6,742 bases of DNA from Methanobacteriota archaeon. Its GTDB lineage: Archaea; Thermoplasmatota; Thermoplasmata; RBG-16-68-12. The DNA lies in assembly GCA_005878635.1 (NCBI GenBank), contig VBLS01000014.1, forward strand, positions 1 through 6,742. Direction: 5' to 3'. The notes under the pieces are model-generated. The model saw only the letters and a list, made by a program, of their open reading frames with translations, ran no database searches and was not told the DNA's origin. The translations under genes were made by a program, and so were the position numbers. Each line of letters starts with the position of its first letter. Position 1 is the first letter of the stretch. This document shows, one piece after another, positions 1 through 5,993 of this stretch.

Positions 1-11
1 GAGCCACGGCC

Positions 12-1466
12 CTAGCCGAAGGCCGCGACCGTGTGCACGTGGACCGGATGGGTGGCGATGTACCACCCGATCGGACGGTAGACGTAGTGTCCGTGCCAGA
101 CGTACCACGAGGTCGCGAGGGGAGAGACGGGCGGTGCCGTAGGCGGGACCCGTTGGACGGGGGGTGCGGCCGGCAGGTTCGCCGCGAGGTATCCGAGGCC
201 CAGGGGCGCGACCCCGTAGCTCAGGATCAACGCGAGCTCCTCGATCTCCAACGTGAGGTCGTAGAAGCTGCTCCGGGTGACGACCGCGATGCAATCCCGG
301 AACACATCGATCGCTTCGAGCGGCTCGAGAGGGTTCGCGGCGATCATCGCCGCGGGCGCGAACGGCGGGTCGAAGGTCCCCGCCAGGTGGGACATCGCGA
401 CGGAGAAGCGGTCCACCATGGTCTCGCGGGCCATCGGCCCCGCCGCGAGGAGGGATGCCGCGGCCTCGATGTGGATCCCATCCTTGTAGCCGCGGGCCGC
501 CATCCCCGTGAGGGCGTCCTCGAATCGGGCGAGGGCCTCGGCCGGTTCGTAGGGAGACCGCGCGAGGGCCGAGGCCAGGAGAAAATTGAGGTTGGGCCTC
601 CCGCGGTGGAGGTCATCGATCCGCTTGAGGGCCTCGGCCCATCCGCTCTGCGGGAGGTCCGCCAGGGAGGCCGCGGCGAGGATGCGGTCCTCCGGTTGGA
701 CGCCGTGGTATTCCAGCTCCACGCGCAGGCGCTCGAAGGCGTTGCGAACGTAGGCAGGATCCCACGGAAGGGACGCGAGGATCGCGGAACCGATCAGCCG
801 GTCGACCTTGTTCAGGCTGCCCCAGTTCGTGTCGTGATGGAACATCTGGAAGGCCGAGACGAGCAGGGACGGATTGATCGCCCGCTTCGCGAGGATCATC
901 GCCGCGAACCGGAAGTCCACGTTCGTGAAGGAGAGCTCGAGCGGGGTCTCCTCCGCGTCCCGCGTCTCCTCGTCCCAGAGGAGCCCACCCTGGATCGCGC
1001 TCGCCCGGCTCACGGTCCCGAAGAGCGCGGCCCGGTAGTCGTACATCTCCCGGAGGAAATCGGGAAACGTACGGCCTTCCAGCCTCCGCTGCCACGTGGT
1101 CAGGTCCCCGAGGACGTTCCGGCCCGCCAAGGTCGGGAGGAAGTATTCCTGCGTCGGGGCGTTCCACACGAGGGTCTCCAAGTTCGTCTTCTGGCGCGTG
1201 AGCTCCTCGAGCGAGGCAACCATCTGCTGGAGTTCCGGCGGCGCGACCGGACCTGGCGTCGCGAGGGCCACCCGCGACATCTCGCGGACGCGATTCCGGA
1301 GGGCCGCGAGTCCGGCGACGGAAGCGGTCCATCCATCCCGCGTGGAGGCATCGACCGAAACGAGGAATCCCTGGGACACAAGCTCCCCGCGTTCGGAAGG
1401 CTGGACCGAAGCCTCCTGGCGGTCCTGGATCATTTGGAGGATGGCCCGAGCCCGACCGGAATCCAT
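12..1466 (-). CDS. Alpha-helical repeat protein of unknown function with Trp/Tyr/His-rich C-terminal tail
   Basis: I do not recognise this 484-residue protein. It has no signal peptide and no convincing membrane helix, so it is probably cytoplasmic. Residues 1-110 are helical with coiled-coil-like heptads around 80-100. From about 225 to 415 the sequence falls into some five repeating units of 33-42 residues, each opening with a small-residue/Leu helix near a Pro (SAILASLP, SLADLP, ALARSP, AASLLAAGP, AMIAANP) followed by an amphipathic helix such as EALARFEDAL; this resembles an alpha-hairpin solenoid used for protein binding. Residues 430-450 are a Pro/Ala linker, and 453-478 a short tail with three Trp, five Tyr-class aromatics and five His. 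The ATG directly follows the stop of the upstream gene (TAGATG) and is preceded by GGAGGT 10 nt upstream, so the start is well supported. It is the last gene visible in a three-gene operon. The stop is at 12-14, so the gene is complete. Confidence 0.85.
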   Translation of the reverse strand: MDSGRARAILQMIQDRQEASVQPSERGELVSQGFLVSVDASTRDGWTASVAGLAALRNRVREMSRVALATPGPVAPPELQQMVASLEELTRQKTNLETLVWNAPTQEYFLPTLAGRNVLGDLTTWQRRLEGRTFPDFLREMYDYRAALFGTVSRASAIQGGLLWDEETRDAEETPLELSFTNVDFRFAAMILAKRAINPSLLVSAFQMFHHDTNWGSLNKVDRLIGSAILASLPWDPAYVRNAFERLRVELEYHGVQPEDRILAAASLADLPQSGWAEALKRIDDLHRGRPNLNFLLASALARSPYEPAEALARFEDALTGMAARGYKDGIHIEAAASLLAAGPMARETMVDRFSVAMSHLAGTFDPPFAPAAMIAANPLEPLEAIDVFRDCIAVVTRSSFYDLTLEIEELALILSYGVAPLGLGYLAANLPAAPPVQRVPPTAPPVSPLATSWYVWHGHYVYRPIGWYIATHPVHVHTVAAFG

Positions 1467-2672
1467 CTAGGATCCGACCTCCGACGCGAGCTCGATGTCG
1501 ACGCGACATGCTGCGGCGTCCACGGCGGGTTCAATGTGGAGGACGAGCCTGTTCCCGCTCGGCTCGATCGAAAGGAACGGATCTGCGATGCAGGCTCTCT
1601 GGAGGACCTCCAAGATCCAGCGCCGGCGGTCCGAGGGCCCGTGGAATCCCCTCCAGCGACGCTCGACCTCGACGGCGAGGGCCTCGAGCGCATAGGAGGC
1701 CTCGTACACGTGGCGATGGAATTGCCGCTCGATAGTCTCCTTCACCGCGGCCGGTTTCGCGGCAACGGCGTCTTCGATTCCCTCCAGGTCCGCGAAGTGC
1801 ATCGTGCCGTCCGCGGCAACGACCGCGTCTTTGTCGAGCCAGACATCTTGGTAGTCGAGGCCTCGGTACATGCCCGATGCGTCGTCGTGACGCAGGGTGC
1901 GGGCGTACAAGGTGAGGGCCGCAAAGGAAGACCGTGCGAGGTTCGTGAGGAACCGTTCTGCGCCCTCGAAGGTCTCGAGGCCGAACAAGGTGAAGGCCCG
2001 CGAGGTGTCCACGCCGAAGGTCAAAGGGCTGTGGAAAAAGACGCGCACGTTCGAGGGCATGAGGCGGATCTCCTGCCAATACGCGCCCTCGTACCGTCGA
2101 TACCAGAAAAACCGGGAGGCGATCCGAGCGTATTCGTCGGGCAAGCGGACCAAGGCGACGACCGGACAAACTTGGAAACCCGCGATCTGCGCCTGGTCGG
2201 CGCGCAGGCTCGCGAGGAGGCCAATCATCGCGTTGTCGGGGGCCTGGCCACCGTAAGGCGTATTCCCGAACCATCGCTCCCCGGTGATGAGGCCCGATCC
2301 CTCCTCGGTGGCCAGGGCCTCTGCGAGCCGGGCGTCACGGCAAATCGCCCGCGCCTTGACCGCGTTCAGCGGGACATTCTCGAACGCGTCCATGGCGGCC
2401 CCGCAACCCTTCACCGCGGTGATGTATTCCCGGTCCCCGATCACGAGCCGCCGATCGGGCAACAGGCAGGAGCGGTTGTCGTCGCGGACGCCTTCCATGG
2501 GCGTCCCATTCGGCCGGCCCGCGGCCTTCCACAGAAGGTCTGGCACGTAGCATCCCTCGGCCTCCCGCGACCAGAACGATTCGAAGCGCGGGTCTCCGAC
2601 GACTTCGAGTTCTCCGCGGGTCCGGACCAGGGGCACCCGGTCGTTCGGGACCCAGACCGCCTCGCGGACCAT
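1467..2672 (-). CDS. Protein of unknown function, possible divergent kinase-like fold
   Basis: A 401-residue soluble protein that I cannot assign to a family. What is visible is a pattern reminiscent of protein-kinase-like/APH-like enzymes: a strand with Lys then Gly (ITAVKGCGA, K88), a helical middle, a segment RGLDYQDVWL (270-279) that lines up with the usual HGDLHPGNIL catalytic loop, and FADLEG (293-298) in the place of the metal-binding DFG/DFE motif, with D295 as candidate metal ligand. If correct, the catalytic-loop His is Arg and the Asn is Asp, so activity is uncertain. The C-terminal third (305-401) has a charged helix followed by beta strands. Start: an ATG overlapping the upstream stop as TGATG, with AGAGG 8 nt upstream. 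The open frame continues upstream to 3620, but that part is out of frame with the GNAT gene and has Arg/Pro/Gly-rich shadow composition, so it was excluded. Operon position suggests a joint role with the membrane GNAT protein. Confidence 0.85.
   Translation of the reverse strand: MVREAVWVPNDRVPLVRTRGELEVVGDPRFESFWSREAEGCYVPDLLWKAAGRPNGTPMEGVRDDNRSCLLPDRRLVIGDREYITAVKGCGAAMDAFENVPLNAVKARAICRDARLAEALATEEGSGLITGERWFGNTPYGGQAPDNAMIGLLASLRADQAQIAGFQVCPVVALVRLPDEYARIASRFFWYRRYEGAYWQEIRLMPSNVRVFFHSPLTFGVDTSRAFTLFGLETFEGAERFLTNLARSSFAALTLYARTLRHDDASGMYRGLDYQDVWLDKDAVVAADGTMHFADLEGIEDAVAAKPAAVKETIERQFHRHVYEASYALEALAVEVERRWRGFHGPSDRRRWILEVLQRACIADPFLSIEPSGNRLVLHIEPAVDAAACRVDIELASEVGS
1477..1482 (-). 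promoter_or_regulatory. Shine-Dalgarno site of the helical-repeat gene
   Basis: GGAGGT on the minus strand lies 10 nt before the ATG at 1466, inside the end of the upstream gene. Together with the TAGATG junction it supports reinitiation or independent ribosome loading within the operon. Confidence 0.65.
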
Positions 2673-4303
2673 CAGGTCTGCCTCTGGAGCGCCGTCGGGG
2701 CCGCTTCCGGTTTGCGCGAATAGTAAATCGTCTCCCCGATCGGCACGAACCCCGCGCGGGTCGCGATCCGAAGGGAGGCGACATTCTGCTTCGAGATCTC
2801 GACGATCACCCGTTCCACCCCCAGGGCCGCGAGGGTGGCGAGCCGAGCGTTCGTGAGCTCCGTTCCGAGGCCGCGCGCGCGTTCCGCCGCGAGGACGGTC
2901 AAGGTATGCAACCGGGCCACGGGCCCGACGACGGTCGCGAATCCGAAGCCGGCGACCGCCGGGCCGTGCATTGCGACGAAGCCTAGGTCGCCGCCGCGGA
3001 ACGAGGACTCCACGAACTTCCGAGACCGGCCTCCATAGACTTGTCCGGCGATCGCGACCACGTCGCTCAAGTCGGCGGCGGTCATCGGACGGACGATCGT
3101 GGCGTCGTACGCGGGCGCCGTCGGATTCTGGAGCTGCAAGATCGTGAACCGATCGATCTCCTTCGCCCGAAAGATCCGGCCGGGGAGGTTGTCGTCGGCG
3201 AAGAAGTCCCGCATGCGCAAGCGTTTCGCGAGGACCCGTGCGACGACCTCCTCCGAGGCGAAGAGGCTCCCAATCATCGACTCCCGGTCGAACAGCGACA
3301 TCCCGACGATCTTCCGATCGGCCAGGGCGAGGACGACGGGGTCGCCCTCCGCGATCGACCGTTCCGCGAAGACGGAAAGGAACGGGCCGAAGAACGGCGA
3401 GCCGTCGGGGACGAGGTTTGTGACGTCGGCGGGGCGCTTCGCCTTTCGAATCCGGACGTCCGTGGGAAAGTCCTTGGACCCGAGGCGCAGGCGGCTCGGC
3501 CCGCGGCGCACACGGACCCCGGTCACGATGCCAGCGACGGCGATCCCGGGGAGCCCGAGGTCCACGAGGGAGAAGGTCACGGTGTCGATCGGGACCGGGT
3601 AGCTGCTCGAGGTGACCCACACCTCGGCGTAGTAGTGGAAGCCCGCGACGAAGTTCGCATCGTGCTCGTCGAAGATCTCCGCGACGATGAACCCGGAGTC
3701 GCGGTCGAAGTAGTACCGGTCGTGATAGGTCGCATCGAACTGACCATACGCGTCGTTTCGCTTGTACTGACCGGACGCCTCGAGGAGGAGCGTCTTGTGG
3801 GGGACGACGCCGAGCCAGAGCGTCGCGTCGGTCGAGGTAACGGTGAAGATGTCATCGAGGACCGGGATCGTCTGTCCAGCGGTCGCGGGCGTCGGGACCC
3901 AGAACCAGACGGTCGTCGTGTTCGGATTCGACGTATTCACGTCGATCCCGGAGTAGTAGCGGCGGGTGGTCAGGGAGAAGATGGGCGTCACGTCGACGGT
4001 CCCGGACTGATGGGTCCCGTCGGACCCGTCGAAGGTCCAGCTGCCCAATCCCCGAACGGTCACCTGGTCCCCTTGGACGGACTGCACGGAATACGAGGAG
4101 TGGGAGCGCATGTGATCCGTGTACCCATAGTAGTCGCCGGTCCCTCCGTCCACGTTCGTGTTGTAGTCGTAGTCGAACCGATCGCCGACGCGCGGCGCGG
4201 CCGCAATCGCGGCGAGGCTCGCGAACGGAAGCAGCAGCGCGCCGATCGCGAGGAACACGCTCAACCTCGCGTGTGGCCCCCGAAACCCAAGGCCGCGCGA
4301 CAT
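2672..4303 (-). CDS. Membrane-anchored GNAT-family N-acetyltransferase with extracytoplasmic beta domain
   Basis: A 543-residue multi-domain protein. Residues 1-13 are basic and 14-36 hydrophobic and Ala/Leu-rich (signal peptide or first membrane anchor). Residues 37-238 are polar, Tyr/Thr/Asp-rich and beta-strand-like, without Cys, and contain two N-glycosylation sequons (N123, N128), which fits an outside location. Residues 241-264 form a moderately hydrophobic segment followed by basic VRVRRGPSRLR, which by the positive-inside rule places the rest in the cytoplasm. Residues 282-395 resemble part of a GNAT fold lacking the acetyl-CoA loop. Residues 402-529 are a clear GNAT domain: RPMTAADL at the start, motif A ending in RARGLGTEL (R475-x-x-G478-x-G480), and NVASLRIATRAGF as motif B. 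GNAT enzymes transfer acetyl from acetyl-CoA to amines; the substrate here is unknown. The ATG at 4303 was chosen because GGAGGG lies 5 nt upstream and the signal peptide follows; an upstream open extension to 4486 lacks these. Confidence 0.88.
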   Translation of the reverse strand: MSRGLGFRGPHARLSVFLAIGALLLPFASLAAIAAAPRVGDRFDYDYNTNVDGGTGDYYGYTDHMRSHSSYSVQSVQGDQVTVRGLGSWTFDGSDGTHQSGTVDVTPIFSLTTRRYYSGIDVNTSNPNTTTVWFWVPTPATAGQTIPVLDDIFTVTSTDATLWLGVVPHKTLLLEASGQYKRNDAYGQFDATYHDRYYFDRDSGFIVAEIFDEHDANFVAGFHYYAEVWVTSSSYPVPIDTVTFSLVDLGLPGIAVAGIVTGVRVRRGPSRLRLGSKDFPTDVRIRKAKRPADVTNLVPDGSPFFGPFLSVFAERSIAEGDPVVLALADRKIVGMSLFDRESMIGSLFASEEVVARVLAKRLRMRDFFADDNLPGRIFRAKEIDRFTILQLQNPTAPAYDATIVRPMTAADLSDVVAIAGQVYGGRSRKFVESSFRGGDLGFVAMHGPAVAGFGFATVVGPVARLHTLTVLAAERARGLGTELTNARLATLAALGVERVIVEISKQNVASLRIATRAGFVPIGETIYYSRKPEAAPTALQRQT

Positions 4304-4308
4304 CGGAT

Positions 4309-4314
4309 CCCTCC
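4309..4314 (-). promoter_or_regulatory. Shine-Dalgarno site of the membrane GNAT gene
   Basis: On the minus strand GGAGGG lies 5 nt before the ATG at 4303, matching the anti-Shine-Dalgarno end of archaeal 16S rRNA. A second GGAGGA-type match (4318-4323) sits just upstream. It fixes the start of this gene against the longer open frame reaching 4486. Confidence 0.7.
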
Positions 4315-4349
4315 GGGTCCTCCGAGGCACCGACACCGGCCGAACTCGG

Positions 4350-4355
4350 CTTAAA
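4350..4355 (-). promoter_or_regulatory. Candidate TATA-like element for the minus-strand operon
   Basis: The minus strand reads CCTTTAAGCC, an AT island in a very GC-rich region, centred about 50 nt upstream of the ATG at 4303. With archaeal spacing of about 25 nt from TATA to transcription start, this gives a leader of roughly 25 nt, long enough to include the observed Shine-Dalgarno. No transcript data are available; assignment rests on position and composition. Confidence 0.4.
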
Positions 4356-4378
4356 GGTCCCGCGGGAACGCCGGAGCC

Positions 4379-4392
4379 CGAAAGAGATAAGT
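4379..4392 (+). promoter_or_regulatory. Candidate BRE/TATA-like promoter for the zinc-ribbon-nre operon
   Basis: A purine-rich CGAAAG (BRE-like) is followed by GATAAGT, centred about 29-30 nt before the ATG at 4418. That spacing is what is expected of an archaeal promoter giving a leaderless or almost leaderless transcript, and it fits the weak Shine-Dalgarno of this gene. The TATA match itself is poor. Confidence 0.4.
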
Positions 4393-4417
4393 GGCGCGCG
4401 AGATTCCAGAGGGTCGC

Positions 4418-4603
4418 ATGGCGAAGATGCACCACTGCCCGAACGACGGGGCCCAGCCTTGTAATGCCGCGGGCAGCATCATCCATGTGTGCCCGCTTTG
4501 TTATGCCCGGTGGGACGAGGTCATCCCCGAAGACAAGCCGGCTCCCGCGCCAACTCCACCGGCCCCGAAGGCCGCCGCGACACCGACGGCCGCCCCCGCG
4601 TGA
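4418..4603 (+). CDS. Small zinc-ribbon-like protein with Pro/Ala-rich tail
   Basis: A 61-residue protein. The first 36 residues carry four cysteines, C7, C15, C25 and C28 (C-x7-C-x9-C-x2-C), with H5, H6 and H23 nearby and the sequence HVCPLCYARW at the second knuckle, the look of a small zinc ribbon. Residues 37-61 are a disordered tail almost entirely of Pro, Ala, Thr and Lys. The function is unknown; small zinc ribbons often serve in nucleic-acid or protein binding. The ATG at 4418 was preferred to an in-frame GTG at 4391 because the GTG lies inside the candidate promoter and a weak AGAGGG lies 4 nt before the ATG. The stop is only 2 bp before the start of the Nre gene, so the two are most likely co-transcribed, which could link the small protein to DNA repair or just reflect compact packing. 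Confidence 0.75.
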   Translation: MAKMHHCPNDGAQPCNAAGSIIHVCPLCYARWDEVIPEDKPAPAPTPPAPKAAATPTAAPA

Positions 4604-4605
4604 CC

Positions 4606-5883
4606 ATGTCCCCGCCGTCCTCGTCGGGGCCGTCGCGTCCGGAGGACGGAATCCACGAGACCCTCGCCGAGGTTCGCCGAGAAATCTCGTGCCGCGTCTG
4701 CCAGGGGGACATCAAGCGCTGCCGCCTCGCGATCTGTCCGTACCTCGACCGGGTCCGGTCCTGGTTCGTCGAACGCCGGGACTTGCGGACGACGAATCTC
4801 TTCGGGGCCTCGCCTCCGAGCGCCTTCGTCGGATCGTGGGGATATCCGAAGGTCTTGGTCGGCCCGCTGGTGCCTCCCGTCCGCGACGAGGACACCTCGA
4901 TCCTGGACGCCTCCGAGTCCTGGCTGGACTACGATCTCGCGGAGATCCTGCGGTTCCGCCTCTCCCTCGTACGAGGGAAGGCCCCGCGGCGGGTCGCGGA
5001 GGCCCGCGTCCCCGATTCGATCTTGGCGACGGTCCAGGAGGGCGCGATGGCCTCGAAGCCGATCGACACGGAGATCTGGTTCACGAAGAGGCCGTCCCTC
5101 CAAAGTCCCTTCTCCGCCCGCGCGCCCCCGAGCGGACCCAGCGCGGACATCGCGAAGGTCGACCTGGCCTCGAATCCGTCCGTGCCCCGTCGGGTCGACG
5201 ACCTCGTCGCCGACACGGACCTCCGGGCCGGCGAGGCCGTGACGGACCTGTACGACCATGGGATCACGCAGAGCCAGATCACGCGGATCTTCTCCGTCGG
5301 CCTCCTCGGGACCAAGGATCGCCGCCGCCTCGTCCCGACGGAATGGTCGATCACCGCGGTCGACGACATCCTGGCGAAGGGGCTCATCGACGAGGTCCGA
5401 GGGAATCCGTGGACCTCCGAGTTCGAGGTCACGGGGGCCAGCGGCCTCGCGAACAACGTCGTGGTCCTCCTGTTCCCCGGGGCCTTCATGTTCGAGGGGC
5501 TCGAGGCCTGGAATCTCGAGGCGAGTCCGACCCCCGCCCACGACCACGAGTTCGCGGGAGGCCGGACGGCGTATCCGGACCAGATCGCCGGCGCCTACCA
5601 TGCGACCCGCCTCCCGGTCCTCGAGCATCTCGCGGGACGGAGGCGCCAGGCCGGCGCGATCGTCTTCATGGAAGTCTACGAGGACTGGGTGCCGCTCGGC
5701 GTGTGGCGATATCGGGAACTCGCCCGGGCCGCCCTCGCGAAGAAGCCCTCTCGATTCGCAGACCTCGACGGGGCCGAGGCCGAACTGCGCCATCGCCTTC
5801 GACTGCCGCTGGAAAACTGGTGGCGGGCGAGCGTCCTGCGGGGATACCTCCGAGGCCAACGGAGGATCACGTCGTATGCGTGA
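4606..5883 (+). CDS. nreA: Nre family archaeal DNA repair protein (NreA-type)
   Basis: A 425-residue protein that I recognise as an Nre-family member. Nre proteins are archaeal, linked to repair of DNA damage such as crosslinks, and reported to interact with the sliding clamp PCNA. Visible hallmarks are an N-terminal zinc-finger segment, C29, C32, C39 and C44 (C-x2-C-x6-C-x4-C, in SCRVCQGDIKRC and ICPYLDR), then family-like blocks NLFGASPPSAFVGSWGYPKV (64-83), VGPLVPP, the long KDRRRLVPTEWSITAVDD region (237-254), and a Trp-rich C-terminal block VYEDWVPLGVWRYREL. Length matches the family. The final residues QRRITSYA (418-425) sit where a PCNA-binding PIP motif is expected, but the last aromatic is missing. 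The ATG at 4606 is 2 bp after the stop of the zinc-ribbon gene with no Shine-Dalgarno, suggesting coupled translation; the open frame to 4489 overlaps that gene and was rejected. NreA rather than NreB is a presumption based on the zinc finger. Confidence 0.9.
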   Translation: MSPPSSSGPSRPEDGIHETLAEVRREISCRVCQGDIKRCRLAICPYLDRVRSWFVERRDLRTTNLFGASPPSAFVGSWGYPKVLVGPLVPPVRDEDTSILDASESWLDYDLAEILRFRLSLVRGKAPRRVAEARVPDSILATVQEGAMASKPIDTEIWFTKRPSLQSPFSARAPPSGPSADIAKVDLASNPSVPRRVDDLVADTDLRAGEAVTDLYDHGITQSQITRIFSVGLLGTKDRRRLVPTEWSITAVDDILAKGLIDEVRGNPWTSEFEVTGASGLANNVVVLLFPGAFMFEGLEAWNLEASPTPAHDHEFAGGRTAYPDQIAGAYHATRLPVLEHLAGRRRQAGAIVFMEVYEDWVPLGVWRYRELARAALAKKPSRFADLDGAEAELRHRLRLPLENWWRASVLRGYLRGQRRITSYA

Positions 5884-5909
5884 CCGCCCGCCGCGGCTCG
5901 TCGGTTTCA

Positions 5910-5927
5910 TACCTCTAAGTAGAGGTA
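5910..5927. repeat. Perfect 18-bp inverted repeat, candidate operator
   Basis: TACCTCTA-AG-TAGAGGTA: two perfect 8-base arms around a 2-base centre, in the 110-bp gap between the Nre and CYTH genes. The centre (CTCTAAGTAG) could also serve as the TATA-like element of the CYTH gene, so a dimeric regulator bound here would block TBP/TFB. There is no following T-tract, and a 2-base loop is unsuited to a hairpin, which argues against a terminator. Confidence 0.55.
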
Positions 5928-5993
5928 CGTTGGCCCGGCGCAAGACGACGCGGCCATGGCAAGTTTCTTCCGGCCCGGTCCCGTCCCGAGGCC

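Larger units (their letters stand above)
4304..4417. other. Divergent intergenic region
   Basis: These 114 bp separate the minus-strand operon from the plus-strand zinc-ribbon-nre pair and carry the only plausible promoter space for both. Besides the two TATA-like elements and the Shine-Dalgarno described separately, a loose CCGAG...CTCGG inverted pair (4322-4326 and 4345-4349) is present but weak. No coding sequence or RNA gene is supported. Confidence 0.6.

Noticed and set aside
33..2723. Very long plus-strand open frame (896 codons) antisense to two operon genes
   Set aside because: Its translation is dominated by Arg, Gly, Glu, Asp and Pro with no domain-like blocks; the opposite strand encodes two coherent proteins with Shine-Dalgarno and junction signals. 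High GC suppresses stops and creates such shadows.
2673..3620. N-terminal extension of the kinase-like gene
   Set aside because: It overlaps the GNAT domain in another frame and is Arg/Pro/Gly-rich; the ATG at 2672 in the TGATG overlap is the natural start.
3041..4354. 437-codon plus-strand frame antisense to the membrane GNAT gene
   Set aside because: Composition is Asp/Arg/Gly/Val shadow-type with no recognisable motif, against a well-structured gene on the other strand.
4304..4486. N-terminal extension of the membrane GNAT gene
   Set aside because: It would bury the signal peptide, cross the divergent promoter region and overlap the zinc-ribbon gene; the ATG at 4303 has a proper Shine-Dalgarno.
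5910..5927. Palindrome as a transcription terminator of the Nre gene
   Set aside because: The arms leave a 2-base loop and there is no following T-run, which archaeal termination needs.
4464..5943. Long frames overlapping the Nre gene in other frames on both strands
   Set aside because: The Nre frame contains the recognisable family blocks; the others are Arg/Pro-rich shadows.
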